From positions 1 to 64,000 of the forward strand of contig CACLUK010000001.1 of the NCBI GenBank assembly GCA_902610115.1: 64,000 nucleotides of DNA, in the 5' to 3' direction. A model generated the notes under the pieces. It had not been told where the DNA came from. It saw nothing but the letters and a program-made list of their open reading frames with translations, and made no database searches. Shown here piece by piece: positions 28,462 to 37,654 of the stretch. The first letter of the stretch is position 1. Each line of letters opens with the position of its first letter. This DNA is from an uncultured Pelagibacteraceae bacterium (lineage in GTDB: Bacteria > Pseudomonadota > Alphaproteobacteria > Pelagibacterales > Pelagibacteraceae). Position numbers and translations under genes: made by a program.

Positions 28462-28830
28462 TTATGTTTTTTTTTGCTGTTTTTTTATTAAAAAAAAGAC
28501 AATAAGGCCTCCAAAAACTAATACTATGTATGGAAATGACCAAAGAAAAAAATTTTCATAATTGAACTTAGGTTTATATAAAATCCAATCCCCGTATTTG
28601 TCTGAAAGAAAACTATAAATCTCATCCTCAGTTTTCCCTTGTTTAATCAAATCCTTAACTACCATTTTTAAAGTTTGGGCAAATTCAGAATTTGAATCTG
28701 CGATTGATTGTCCTTGACAAACTAGACAACGAAGATTTTTATGAATTTGACTCTCGTTTAAAGCTTCATTCGAAGAAACACTAATAGTTATGTTTAGGAA
28801 AAAAATAAAATAAAGTATTCTAATTTTCAT
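28462..28830 (-). CDS. ccmH: cytochrome c biogenesis protein CcmH
   Basis: Periplasmic thiol protein, 122 residues, that reduces apocytochrome c or hands it to the CcmF heme lyase. The redox motif LRCLVCQGQSIADSNS (about residues 32-47) is exact. It has an N-terminal signal segment and a C-terminal membrane span (about 95-113). The C-terminal TPR domain (CcmI) found fused or adjacent in other bacteria is absent. It overlaps ccmG by one base. Confidence 0.96.
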   Translation of the reverse strand: MKIRILYFIFFLNITISVSSNEALNESQIHKNLRCLVCQGQSIADSNSEFAQTLKMVVKDLIKQGKTEDEIYSFLSDKYGDWILYKPKFNYENFFLWSFPYIVLVFGGLIVFFLIKKQQKKT

Positions 28831-29348
28831 TATGATTTTATAATTTTTTCAATTTCCTCTAAATCTTTTTCATTTAATGGACCGATGATCTTTTTTAAAA
28901 TATTTAATTTATTATCAACCAAAATACTTTCAGGTATACCATAAATTCCAAAATTCACGGATTGTTTTCCAGAACTATCCATTGCAAGATAATAATATGG
29001 ATCACCAAGTTCTTCTAAAAAATTTAAAGCATTAATTTTTTTATCTTTAAAATTTACACCTAATATTTTGATATTTTCATTTTTAGATAATATCATTAAA
29101 AATTGATGTTCAATTCTACATGGTGCACACCACGATGCCCAAAAATTTATAAGAGTATAATTATTATTTTTTAGATCATTATTTGTAAAAAATTTTTCAC
29201 TTTCGAGGGCTTTTAATTCAATGTCAGCTAATTTATTACCGACAAGAAATTTAGTATCGTAATTAGAGCTTCTATTTAAAGAAAGATAAAATATTGTAAG
29301 AATAAATACTAATATAAATACTGTAATTAATTTAATTATATTTTGCAT
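28830..29348 (-). CDS. ccmG: thiol:disulfide interchange protein CcmG/DsbE
   Basis: Membrane-anchored thioredoxin-fold protein, 172 residues, that keeps the apocytochrome CXXCH thiols reduced. It has one N-terminal span (about residues 5-24), the active site NFWASWCAPCRIEH (about 68-81) and the cis-Pro loop GIYGIPESILVD. It overlaps the end of ccmF by 17 bp and ccmH by one base. Confidence 0.96.
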   Translation of the reverse strand: MQNIIKLITVFILVFILTIFYLSLNRSSNYDTKFLVGNKLADIELKALESEKFFTNNDLKNNNYTLINFWASWCAPCRIEHQFLMILSKNENIKILGVNFKDKKINALNFLEELGDPYYYLAMDSSGKQSVNFGIYGIPESILVDNKLNILKKIIGPLNEKDLEEIEKIIKS

Positions 29349-31206
29349 GTCTTATTAAACTTAAAAAACCTCCTAGTGAGAGAGTTGCAACTGATATCCA
29401 AATCCAAATCATTAGTGGTTTTTTTTGAAATTTTATATTGTAGTATTCAGACCGGTCAATATTGCTCATCGATAAATAATAATCTCTTAAAAAATTTGAT
29501 TGTATAGAAGCTTCATACGTTAAAGTTTTAGGATTATCATAAATTCTTATCTCAGGTTTTAAAATTCTCTCCTCTTTTGTAAATAAATCATTGACTTTAA
29601 GCTGACCAGTTATGGTTTTATAATTTGTATCTTGTGTTAACTTTAAATCTTTAAGATAAAATTTAAAATTATCAATTTGCTTAGTCTCGCCTACTTTTAA
29701 ATTAAAATCTTTTTCAATCGAAAAATTATGGTTTAGTCCGATAAATAAGATAAGAAATCCAAATGATAAATGCGATATCACTCTTGGAAAATTATAGCTT
29801 GATTTTTTGAAAATATCAAAAATAGAAGAAAAAATTAAGAATAAAGAAGAAATGACTATTAAATTTGAAATAACACTATAACTTTTAAAAAAAGAAAAAA
29901 TGATAAAATTTAATAATACAGCGGCTAAAAATATTAATAAGTAAATCTTAAAATTTATAAATTTATTTTTTATCCATTTCACATTAGGTCCAATTGCCAT
30001 GAAAAATAAAAATAAAACAACAACTGGTATGATTACTGAATTATAAAAAGGCGGACCGACTGAAATTTTGTTATTTGTCATCGCATCAGTGAATATTGGA
30101 TACAAGGTTCCTAGTAAAACTGTAATAAGATAAAACATCATAAACCAGTTATTTACTAAAACAAAAGTTTCTTTGCTGTTCGAATTTATTTCAATACTTG
30201 CTGGCTTATATCTAGTAAATAAAATGTAGACAGATGCTAGAATCATTAAACTTAAGTACATCAAAATGTAAATACCTCTTGTAGGATCATTAGCAAAAGT
30301 ATGAACTGAGTTTAGTATTCCAGATCTAACTAAAAAAGTCCCTGTAACACTTAAAATAAAGGTTAATAAACATAGTATGATCGTCCAAAAGTATAATGCG
30401 TTTCTCTTTTCTAAAACTAACAAAGAATGTAAAAGAGCCGTCATTGCAAACCAAGGTAAAAGTGAGGCATTCTCTACTGGATCCCAAAACCAAAAGCCAC
30501 CCCAGCCTAATTCGTAATAAGCCCAAATAGATCCAACTAAAATTCCGAGAGTTTGAAATGACCAAGAAATTAAAACCCAGGTCTTTATCGACTTTGCAAA
30601 TAATTTATCAGAGTAATTCGTAATCATTGACGCCATAGCTGCTGAAAAGTAAATTGAAGATCCGACAAAGCCAACATAAAGCAAAGGCGGATGTATAGCC
30701 AAAGCAGGATCCTGTAAAATTGGATTTAGCCCAAGCCCTTCGTTTGGAAGGGGGCTTACAAAACTGAATGGATTTGAATTAAATAATATAAAGATTAAAA
30801 ATCCTAGAATAAGTAAATTTTGTATTACTAAAGTATATAATCTATAATTCTTAGGATGGTTCTTATTCAAAATCAAAAATAAATAAGAGAATACTGTTAA
30901 AATAATTACCCATAACAACAAGCTACCTTCATGGTTTCCCCAAGTTCCTGAAATTTTATAAAAAAGTGGTTTCTGCGAGTGAGAATTTTCATATACATTT
31001 ATCACTGAAAAATCTGATATTATAAAAGCTGCAACTAATGTAAAAAAGCTAATCAAAATAGTCGTGCATTGTAGTAAGCTAGTCTGATAAATTTTTTTTA
31101 AAACTAAATCATTGGTAGTTTTTAAACAACTTACTGAAAAATAAATGGCTAAACAACTTAACAAGATATTTAGAAATAATAGAAAGTTTCCTATATTACT
31201 TAACAT
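29332..31206 (-). CDS. ccmF: cytochrome c heme lyase subunit CcmF
   Basis: Large polytopic membrane protein (624 residues) that attaches heme to apocytochrome c. The WWD tryptophan-rich motif WGGFWFWDPVENASLLPW is near residues 228-245. The LYVGFVGSSIYFSAAMA and HPPLL segments upstream and the long periplasmic loop ahead of the C-terminal span are as in the family. It overlaps ccmE by 11 bp and ccmG by 17 bp. Confidence 0.97.
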   Translation of the reverse strand: MLSNIGNFLLFLNILLSCLAIYFSVSCLKTTNDLVLKKIYQTSLLQCTTILISFFTLVAAFIISDFSVINVYENSHSQKPLFYKISGTWGNHEGSLLLWVIILTVFSYLFLILNKNHPKNYRLYTLVIQNLLILGFLIFILFNSNPFSFVSPLPNEGLGLNPILQDPALAIHPPLLYVGFVGSSIYFSAAMASMITNYSDKLFAKSIKTWVLISWSFQTLGILVGSIWAYYELGWGGFWFWDPVENASLLPWFAMTALLHSLLVLEKRNALYFWTIILCLLTFILSVTGTFLVRSGILNSVHTFANDPTRGIYILMYLSLMILASVYILFTRYKPASIEINSNSKETFVLVNNWFMMFYLITVLLGTLYPIFTDAMTNNKISVGPPFYNSVIIPVVVLFLFFMAIGPNVKWIKNKFINFKIYLLIFLAAVLLNFIIFSFFKSYSVISNLIVISSLFLIFSSIFDIFKKSSYNFPRVISHLSFGFLILFIGLNHNFSIEKDFNLKVGETKQIDNFKFYLKDLKLTQDTNYKTITGQLKVNDLFTKEERILKPEIRIYDNPKTLTYEASIQSNFLRDYYLSMSNIDRSEYYNIKFQKKPLMIWIWISVATLSLGGFLSLIRHAKYN

Positions 31207-31624
31207 TTTCTTTCTTTATATCTTTTAATTCTGGAGGCATATAATTTTCATCATGTTTAGCTAATATTCTTTCTGCAATAAAAAATTTTTTATCTTGTAA
31301 TTTTCCTTCTGCGACTACCCCTTTTTCCTCTGCAAACAAGTTGGGTACAGTCCCCTTGAAACTTACTTTAATTTCATTTTTAAAGTCTGTAACCACAAAT
31401 CTAATTTCTTGATCTGTTATTTCCAAAGTATTTTTTTTAACCATTCCCCCAATTCTTATTCTTTTATTAAAATCAATATCTTCACTAATTTTTATTTCTG
31501 TTGGTGAATTAAAATATAGAATATTTTTATTTAGAGATTTTAAAATTAAGACAGCGCCTATAGCAGTTGCCGTTATAAATAGAACTAAAAGAGAAGCTCT
31601 TTTTTTTACTTTCTTCGTAAGCAT
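31196..31624 (-). CDS. ccmE: heme chaperone CcmE
   Basis: Membrane-anchored OB-fold protein (142 residues) that carries heme covalently from CcmC to CcmF. After the N-terminal span come RIGGMVKK, the FVVTDFKNEIKVSFKGTVPNLF strand region and the heme-binding His with partner Tyr in LAKHDENYMPP near the C-terminus. It starts 8 bp after ccmD. Confidence 0.96.
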   Translation of the reverse strand: MLTKKVKKRASLLVLFITATAIGAVLILKSLNKNILYFNSPTEIKISEDIDFNKRIRIGGMVKKNTLEITDQEIRFVVTDFKNEIKVSFKGTVPNLFAEEKGVVAEGKLQDKKFFIAERILAKHDENYMPPELKDIKKENVK

Positions 31625-31632
31625 TAAATGCT

Positions 31633-31866
31633 TTAAATTGATTTATTAAAAGATGACAAAACTTTTGAAGCAACTTTTGAATTTTCCAAAACTGTTTTTT
31701 TTTGCTCGATTGAAAGTGCCTCTATTTCTTTTGCAAATTCTTTCTCGTACTTTTTAAGTGACTTACGCGTTTTATAATAAAAAATTCCGCATACTAAAAA
31801 AGTAATTATAAAAGATGACCAAACAAAAATACCGTATCCATTCATTTGAATAAAATTATAAATCAT
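31633..31866 (-). CDS. ccmD: heme exporter protein CcmD
   Basis: Small single-span protein (77 residues) assigned by its position between ccmC and ccmE and by the family pattern MNGYGIFVWSSF followed by a membrane helix and a charged tail. CcmD helps release heme-loaded CcmE. The upstream edge overlaps ccmC by 4 bp (ATGA). The C-terminal tail (about 25 residues) is longer than in many CcmD proteins. Confidence 0.85.
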   Translation of the reverse strand: MIYNFIQMNGYGIFVWSSFIITFLVCGIFYYKTRKSLKKYEKEFAKEIEALSIEQKKTVLENSKVASKVLSSFNKSI

Positions 31867-32570
31867 AATCTTTTTAAATTTTTTTTCTTAATTCTAATGA
31901 TTTCTGTCTTATATTTCATTAGAAAAATTAACGCACAATACAAAATTAATACAAAAAACATGAGCAATAAAGGCATTAACATTGAAGAATGTATTGAACT
32001 TGTCCCTGTAATCTTGATACTAGCAGGTTGATGAAGTGTGCTCCACCATTCAACAGAATACTTAATAATTGGAACATTAACCAAACCAACTATTGCAACT
32101 ATGCTAGAAATTTTTATAGCCTTGCTCTCTTCAGAAACAAATTTGTGAATTGCTATAAAACTTAAATAAAAAATAGCCAATATTACCATCGAAGTTATCC
32201 TAGCATCCCACGCCCAAAATGTTCCCCAAGTGGGCTGACCCCAAATAGATCCTGTAACGATTGCAATACAGGTAAATACAAGACCAATAGGAGCGATGCT
32301 TTTGGTCATCAACGAAAAATTTTTTATCTTAAAAAGAAAATTTAAAATAGATAATATTGATATGCATGTGAAAGAAGCTAAGCCAATCCATGCTGCAGGT
32401 ACATGAACGTACATAATCCTTACGCTATCACCTTGCAAGTAATCTGGAGGAGAAAAAATTAGTGCAAATGACAAAGCTACTAGAAGCAGTGCAAAGAATA
32501 TTGAATTAATAAAATTAATCAGTACCTCAATTAATCCAAAAATATTTGAGTTGTTAAATAAGTTAAACAT
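31863..32570 (-). CDS. ccmC: heme exporter protein CcmC
   Basis: Six-span membrane protein (235 residues) that loads heme onto CcmE. The WWD motif WGTFWAWDARITSMVILAI (about residues 123-141) and flanking MYVHVPAAW (periplasmic His) are diagnostic. It is the first gene of the ccmCDEFGH set, following a 174-bp spacer. ccmA and ccmB, which encode the ATPase partner, are not upstream, so they must be elsewhere. Confidence 0.96.
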   Translation of the reverse strand: MFNLFNNSNIFGLIEVLINFINSIFFALLLVALSFALIFSPPDYLQGDSVRIMYVHVPAAWIGLASFTCISILSILNFLFKIKNFSLMTKSIAPIGLVFTCIAIVTGSIWGQPTWGTFWAWDARITSMVILAIFYLSFIAIHKFVSEESKAIKISSIVAIVGLVNVPIIKYSVEWWSTLHQPASIKITGTSSIHSSMLMPLLLMFFVLILYCALIFLMKYKTEIIRIKKKNLKRL

Positions 32571-32744
32571 CTAAACTAACTACTATAATAATTTTTTTTT
32601 GTGAAGGTCTTTTATGCGCCCAATTGAGAATTGGAGGGAGTAATATATAAGAAGTTAATTCTCAATTAGGCTAAACATTAGAAATTTAATCTTTCTCTGT
32701 GTCACAGGTTTGAGTAAATATTGTTTTATTTAAGGCGAAACCGA
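32571..32744. promoter_or_regulatory. spacer upstream of the ccm operon with two mutually exclusive hairpins
   Basis: GCCCAATTGAGAATT (32618-32632) can pair with AATTCTCAATTAGGC (32657-32671): 14 base pairs and one mismatch around a 24-base loop. A shorter hairpin, CCAATT (32620-32625) with AATTGG (32629-32634), uses the same bases, so the two cannot coexist. CTGTG-T-CACAG at 32697-32707 is a further small palindrome. No ORF is evident. It may be the ccmC 5' leader or a separate small RNA; the strand is not settled, and I do not recognise a known class. Confidence 0.5.
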
Positions 32745-33068
32745 TTAGTTTGAAATCTTGAAGTAATTTGAACCCTTTTTTCCAGAAAAAATTTCTTCTA
32801 TAAGTGGATGCTTCACAGGTTCTTTGGATTTATCTAATAATAGATTTTGTTCAGACACATAAGCTTCATAAGTAACATCATTACTCTCAGCCAATAAATG
32901 GTAAAATGGCTGATCTTTTCTAGGTCTAACTTCTTTTGGAATAGATTGGTACCACTCCTCTGAATTGTTAAATTCAAAATCAACATCATAAATTACACCT
33001 CTGAAATCAAAATGACGATGCTTTACAACTTCACCAATTGAGAACTTTGCACTATTGCTTATAGCCAT
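32745..33068 (-). CDS. hspQ: heat shock protein HspQ (YccV-like)
   Basis: Small SH3-barrel protein (107 residues) of the YccV/HspQ group, a Lon specificity enhancer and hemimethylated-DNA binder in E. coli. The pattern KFSIGEVVKHRHFDFRGVIYDVD at the start, followed by RPRKDQPFYHLL and YVSEQNLL, is characteristic. It lies at the head of the long minus-strand run, divergent from yciB across 77 bp. Confidence 0.92.
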   Translation of the reverse strand: MAISNSAKFSIGEVVKHRHFDFRGVIYDVDFEFNNSEEWYQSIPKEVRPRKDQPFYHLLAESNDVTYEAYVSEQNLLLDKSKEPVKHPLIEEIFSGKKGSNYFKISN

Positions 33069-33145
33069 ACATCATAGTTAATAATTTTTTTATTAAAATC
33101 AATATCTAATTTGTTAATTTTTAATTTTATGTTAGTCTCTAAATT

Positions 33146-33691
33146 GTGAATAAGTCATTTTTAAAATTTATAACTGACTTTGGCCCCCTACTAATCTTTT
33201 TTACAATTTATTACAAAAGCGGCAATAATCTTAAAATAGCCATACCTCCTTTAATAATTTCAACTATTATAGCGGTAGGAATTATTTATTTCGTTGAGAA
33301 AAAAATTCCATTTGTACCGCTAATAGGTGGTATTGTTATTACTATCTTTGGAGGTCTTACTTTATATTTTAATAATCCGGTCTTTATTTATATGAAACCA
33401 ACAATTGTAAATATATTATTTGCTGTAATATTAATTGTGAGTAAGTCTTTATATCAAAAAAATTTTTTAAAATTTTTTTTACAAACTGCATTTCAGTTAA
33501 ATGATATAGGATGGGATAAATTAAACTTTAGATGGGCTTATTTTTTCATTTTTTTAGCATTATTGAATGAAGTAGTCTGGAGAACTCAACCGGAAACAAC
33601 ATGGGTAAATTTTAAAGTATGGGGTATTCTTCCAATAACTGTAATATTTACTGCTTTTCAGATACCATTAATAAATAAATATAAAATATGA
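33146..33691 (+). CDS. yciB: intracellular septation protein A family (YciB)
   Basis: Inner membrane protein of 181 residues with about five spans, named for a septation phenotype in Shigella. The opening FITDFGPLLIFFTIYY, the middle NPVFIYMKPTIVN and the conserved WDKLNFRWAYFFIFLALLNEVVWR segment mark the family. It begins with GTG at 33146. The stop overlaps the start of the DUF2794 gene by 4 bp, so the two are coupled. Confidence 0.92.
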   Translation: MNKSFLKFITDFGPLLIFFTIYYKSGNNLKIAIPPLIISTIIAVGIIYFVEKKIPFVPLIGGIVITIFGGLTLYFNNPVFIYMKPTIVNILFAVILIVSKSLYQKNFLKFFLQTAFQLNDIGWDKLNFRWAYFFIFLALLNEVVWRTQPETTWVNFKVWGILPITVIFTAFQIPLINKYKI

Positions 33692-34038
33692 ATAAAAAAA
33701 TTAGACTAATAATAAATAATGGTATCAAAAAAAGAGAGAAAGAAAAATTTTTCATTAAGCAGGAACTTCAATGTATTTTAAATCTTTATGCAAAAATGGT
33801 CTCAAATGGGACTTGGAAAGATTACTCCTTTTCTTCTTGTACAAAAGAAGTTTCTTTTAATGTTTATCAAAGAGCTTCGGAAAAACCTGTACTTAAAATT
33901 GCAAAAAATTTTAAACCAAATTATTACAACGAAAAATTTTTTATTAAAGACAAAGATGGAAATGTTATTAAAAAATCAGAAAATCTTGATCAACTTATAA
34001 ATAAAACTATTTGGAATAAACTTAGAATTGTTAAGTAA
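33688..34038 (+). CDS. DUF2794 domain protein
   Basis: Conserved alphaproteobacterial protein of 116 residues. The core FFIKQELQCILNLYAKMVSNGTWKDY (with the ILNLY stretch) and the FNVYQRASEKPVLKI strand match the DUF2794 family; no function has been assigned to it that I know. It is coupled to yciB by a 4-bp overlap and its stop codon directly abuts the stop of the convergent Bax-inhibitor gene, leaving no room for a terminator. Confidence 0.82.
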   Translation: MNKKIRLIINNGIKKREKEKFFIKQELQCILNLYAKMVSNGTWKDYSFSSCTKEVSFNVYQRASEKPVLKIAKNFKPNYYNEKFFIKDKDGNVIKKSENLDQLINKTIWNKLRIVK

Positions 34039-34791
34039 TTATCTTCTCTGACCGAAAAGTCTTAGAAGCATTATGAAAAGATTTATGAAATCTAGATAAA
34101 GTGTTAAAGCACCCATTACAGCTTTTTTACCCATAAGTTCACCGCTATCACTTACCATATACATATTTTTAATTTTTTGGGTGTCATAAGCCGTTAAACC
34201 TACAAACACTAAAACACCTATGATTGAAATTACGAAGTACATCATAGAAGATTTCATGAAAATATTTACTAGGGATGCAATTATTATACCAAACAAACCC
34301 ATCATTAAAAATGAACCTAATTTTGTTAGATCTCTTTTAGTAGTGTAACCGTAAATACTCATAGCGCCGAAAGTACCTGCAGTGATAAAGAACACTCTTG
34401 TAATGCTAGCACCAGTGTAAATTAGAAATATTGAAGAAAGTGATGCACCCATCAAAGCTGCGAACACCCAAAAAGTAGTTTGGGCTTTAGCTGCTGACAT
34501 TTTAGCTATTCCAAAGCTCATGTAAAAAACAATCGCTAGCGGAGCTAGCATAATCACCCATTTCAAACCTGAAGCGTATATAGTGTTACCAAAGTTAGTT
34601 AGTCCAATAATTTGACCTTCTGCAGAGGTAACCACAGCCATTTTGAAAAAAAACAAAGCAACAAATCCAGTTAATAGCACTCCTGAGGCCATGTAGTTGT
34701 AGACCTTAAGCATATAAGATCTTAATCCTTGATCTATAATCGCTTCTGATGCAGACGATCTTACAGTTGATCTTTGTTTATTAATTTCCAT
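34039..34791 (-). CDS. Bax inhibitor-1/YccA family membrane protein
   Basis: Integral membrane protein of 250 residues with seven predicted spans. It has the family pattern in the first half (MLKVYNYMASGVLLTGF), the AYDTQKIKNMY segment with the conserved Asp near residue 200, and a C-terminal LYLDFINLFIMLLRLFG. Bacterial members have been linked to FtsH-mediated turnover (YccA) or pH-sensitive calcium leak (BsYetJ). It is divergent from the aldo/keto reductase. Confidence 0.93.
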   Translation of the reverse strand: MEINKQRSTVRSSASEAIIDQGLRSYMLKVYNYMASGVLLTGFVALFFFKMAVVTSAEGQIIGLTNFGNTIYASGLKWVIMLAPLAIVFYMSFGIAKMSAAKAQTTFWVFAALMGASLSSIFLIYTGASITRVFFITAGTFGAMSIYGYTTKRDLTKLGSFLMMGLFGIIIASLVNIFMKSSMMYFVISIIGVLVFVGLTAYDTQKIKNMYMVSDSGELMGKKAVMGALTLYLDFINLFIMLLRLFGQRR

Positions 34792-34868
34792 ACTTTATTA
34801 TATAAGTTTTTTTATAAAATTTTCAATAGGCAAAAATTGACCAAAAAACTATAATAATAATCAATTTT

Positions 34869-35906
34869 ATGAAGTTTAAAAAATTAGGAAACACAGAATT
34901 AGACGTTAGTTTAATATGTCTGGGAACTATGACATGGGGTACTCAAAATACTGAGAAGGATGCATTTGAACAAATGGATTATTCTTTAGCTGAAGGAGTA
35001 AATTTTTTTGATACAGCTGAACTATATTCAGTGCCTCCTAACTCGGACTCTTATGGAAAGACAGAAGTTATAATTGGAAATTGGTTTGAAAAAAGAAAAA
35101 ATAGAAAAAAGGTAGTTTTAGCAAGTAAAGTAGCAGGACCGGGATGTAACTGGATAAGAGGAGGCGGTAATAACTTTGACGAAAAAAATATTGGCAAAGC
35201 GATTGATGGAAGTTTAAAAAGGCTTAAAACAGATTACATAGATTTATATCAATTGCATTGGCCTGAAAGATCTACAAATTTCTTTGGAAAAAGAGATTAT
35301 TCGATTGATAAAGATGAGGGTGAGTGGAACAGCTTTGAGAGTGTTTTAGAAGCGTTAGAAAAATTTATTAAAAGCGGCAAAATCAGGTTCATTGGAATGT
35401 CTAACGAAACACCGTATGGTTTATCAAAATACATTGAATTATCAAAAAATAAAAAATTGCCAAGAATGATGTCTGTTCAAAATCCTTATAATTTAGTTAA
35501 TAGAACTTATGAGATTGGAATGTCCGAAATCTCAATTAGAGAAAAATGTGGTCTTCTAGTTTACTATCCTCTAGCAACTGGTGCTCTCTCAGGAAAATAT
35601 AGAAACGGTCAAATGCCAAAAAACTCAAGGCAAGCTTTATTTAAAGGATGGGAGAGACATCTAAATCCTTTAGCTATGAAAGCATATGATGAATATTATA
35701 AACTTGCTAAAACTCACAACATGACAATGGCACAATTAGCACAAGCTTTTGTTAACACAAGGCCTTTTGTTACAAGTAATATAATAGGTGCCACTACAAT
35801 GGATCAATTAAAGGAAAATATTAACAGTGTTAATATTGAACTCTCTGATGAGATTTTAGGTAAAATTAATATGATACATAATAATAATCCAAATCCATCT
35901 CCTTAA
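34869..35906 (+). CDS. aldo/keto reductase (Tas-like)
   Basis: TIM-barrel oxidoreductase of 345 residues. The catalytic tetrad is readable: Asp and Tyr in FFDTAELYSVPPNSD (about residues 50-64), Lys in ASKVAG (about 77-82) and His in YQLHWPER. The loop GPGCNWIRGGGNNFD is typical of the Tas/YghZ branch. It should reduce carbonyls with NADPH; the physiological substrate is unknown. The gene is monocistronic in appearance, divergent from the Bax-inhibitor gene and 43 bp ahead of the IalB-like gene. Confidence 0.9.
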   Translation: MKFKKLGNTELDVSLICLGTMTWGTQNTEKDAFEQMDYSLAEGVNFFDTAELYSVPPNSDSYGKTEVIIGNWFEKRKNRKKVVLASKVAGPGCNWIRGGGNNFDEKNIGKAIDGSLKRLKTDYIDLYQLHWPERSTNFFGKRDYSIDKDEGEWNSFESVLEALEKFIKSGKIRFIGMSNETPYGLSKYIELSKNKKLPRMMSVQNPYNLVNRTYEIGMSEISIREKCGLLVYYPLATGALSGKYRNGQMPKNSRQALFKGWERHLNPLAMKAYDEYYKLAKTHNMTMAQLAQAFVNTRPFVTSNIIGATTMDQLKENINSVNIELSDEILGKINMIHNNNPNPSP

Positions 35907-35949
35907 TTCAAGGCATTGAAATAGATTTTTTTTAGTATAAAAACAGATT

Positions 35950-36450
35950 ATGGAATTCAGAAAAATTTTTATTTTAATAATTCTTACCTTGTATTCTTTT
36001 AATGTCTCTGCAGTAACACCTAGATCAACTGGAAAATATAAAAACTGGGAGAGCTTTATAGCAGAAACTGACAAAGGGAAAATATGTTTTGCACAAACTA
36101 TTCCTACAAAGAGAGCTCCAGCAGCAGTGAAAAGAAATGAGTCAAAATTATTTGTTACGTTTAGACCTTCTGAAGAAATTAAAGACGAGGTAAGCTTAAC
36201 AAGTGGTCATGACTATAAAACTTCTAGCGTAACGGCTAGCTCAGGGAAGAGAAAATACTCTTTTTTTTCTCAAAAAGACTTTGCCTGGTTACTCGATGAT
36301 CAAGAAGAAAAAAAATTTATTCAATTAATGAAGAAAGCAACCGATATAATTGTGAAAGCAAGAACTACAAAAGGTGCAGAGACGACAGATCATTATTCGA
36401 TGATGGGATTTACGAAAGCTTATAACACAGCGAAAAAAACTTGCAGCTAA
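35950..36450 (+). CDS. invasion-associated locus B (IalB)-like secreted protein
   Basis: Exported protein of 166 residues with a signal peptide (about residues 1-21, cleavage near SAV). The mature part has the family pattern WESFIAETDKGKICFAQT, followed by a strand-rich domain and a C-terminal Cys (KKTC), which may pair with the Cys near residue 50. Despite the name, IalB proteins are widespread in free-living alphaproteobacteria and of unknown role. The stop abuts the start of argG (0 bp). Confidence 0.82.
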   Translation: MEFRKIFILIILTLYSFNVSAVTPRSTGKYKNWESFIAETDKGKICFAQTIPTKRAPAAVKRNESKLFVTFRPSEEIKDEVSLTSGHDYKTSSVTASSGKRKYSFFSQKDFAWLLDDQEEKKFIQLMKKATDIIVKARTTKGAETTDHYSMMGFTKAYNTAKKTCS

Positions 36451-37632
36451 ATGAAAAAAATTGTTTTAGCCTATTCAGGCGGTTTAGATACATCTATAAT
36501 TCTAAGATGGTTGCAAGAAAACTATAAAGCCGAAGTAATTGCTTACACTTCCGATATTGGACAAATAATCGATAAGAAAAAAATTATTAAGAATGCTAGA
36601 AAATTAGGGGTTAAAAAAATTATCATTGAAGATCTCAAGAATGTTTTTGTTAAAGAATATGTTTTTCCAATGTTAAGAGCGCATGCTGTCTATGAGGGAG
36701 TTTATTTACTGGGCACATCAATAGCTAGGCCTTTAATCGCAAAAAGACAAATTGCAATTGCAAAAAAATTCAAAGCCTTTGCAGTATCTCATGGAGCGAC
36801 AGGAAAAGGAAACGATCAAGTAAGGTTCGAGCTTGGATACGCTTATTTTGACCAAAAAATTAAAACCATTGCTCCTTGGAGAGAATGGAAATTACAATCT
36901 AGAGCAGATTTAATTAAATATGCAAAAAAAAACAGTATACCAATACCTAAAGATAAAAAAGGAGCTCCACCTTTTTCAGTAGATGATAATATTTTTCATA
37001 CGTCAACTGAGGGAAAAGTTTTAGAAAATCCTAAAAATTCTGCGCCTGAATTTATTTATCAGAGAACTGTTTCACCGCAAAAAGCTCCTAACAAGTCCAC
37101 AAAAGTAAAAATTTCTTTTAAAAATAGTGATCCTGTAGCAGTGAATGGAAAAAAATTGAGCCCTGAAAAACTTTTAAATAAATTAAATATCTTGGCGGGT
37201 AAAAATGGAGTAGGCAGAGTTGACTTAGTTGAAAATAGATTTATTGGAATAAAATCTAGAGGCGTTTACGAGACACCAGGTGGAACTTTATTGTACGCAG
37301 CACATAGAGCTATCGAGTCAGTAACGCTAGATAAAGATACTGCTCATAAAAAAGAGAAAGTAATGCCTGAATATGCTGAGTTGGTTTATAATGGATATTG
37401 GTTTTCAAAAAAAAGATTAAAATTACAAAAAATTATTGATAAAAAAAGAAGTCAAGTAACAGGTGACATAGTTTTAAGTTTATTTAAAGGAAACGTTACA
37501 ATTCTCTCAAGAAGAACGAAAAACAAGGCATATTCAATGAAAAAAGTTTCTTTTGAAGAGAACAAAACCTTTAACAAGAGAAAAGTGGAGAGTTTTATAA
37601 AATTTCATTCTAAACAGTTAAATAAAGCATAA
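36451..37632 (+). CDS. argG: argininosuccinate synthase
   Basis: Condenses citrulline and aspartate with ATP in arginine synthesis. The 393 residues show the N-type ATP pyrophosphatase P-loop YSGGLDTSIILRWL (about residues 8-21), HGATGKGNDQVRFEL, and GRVDLVENRFIGIKSRGVYETPGG. The length is normal. It directly follows the IalB-like gene and is followed after 22 bp by psiE; argH is not in this window. Confidence 0.98.
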   Translation: MKKIVLAYSGGLDTSIILRWLQENYKAEVIAYTSDIGQIIDKKKIIKNARKLGVKKIIIEDLKNVFVKEYVFPMLRAHAVYEGVYLLGTSIARPLIAKRQIAIAKKFKAFAVSHGATGKGNDQVRFELGYAYFDQKIKTIAPWREWKLQSRADLIKYAKKNSIPIPKDKKGAPPFSVDDNIFHTSTEGKVLENPKNSAPEFIYQRTVSPQKAPNKSTKVKISFKNSDPVAVNGKKLSPEKLLNKLNILAGKNGVGRVDLVENRFIGIKSRGVYETPGGTLLYAAHRAIESVTLDKDTAHKKEKVMPEYAELVYNGYWFSKKRLKLQKIIDKKRSQVTGDIVLSLFKGNVTILSRRTKNKAYSMKKVSFEENKTFNKRKVESFIKFHSKQLNKA

Positions 37633-37654
37633 TTTTTTGATAGATTATTATTAA

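Noticed and set aside
32571..32744. 6S RNA or tmRNA
   Set aside because: No tRNA-like domain and no recognisable 6S central bubble; I leave it as an unassigned structured spacer.
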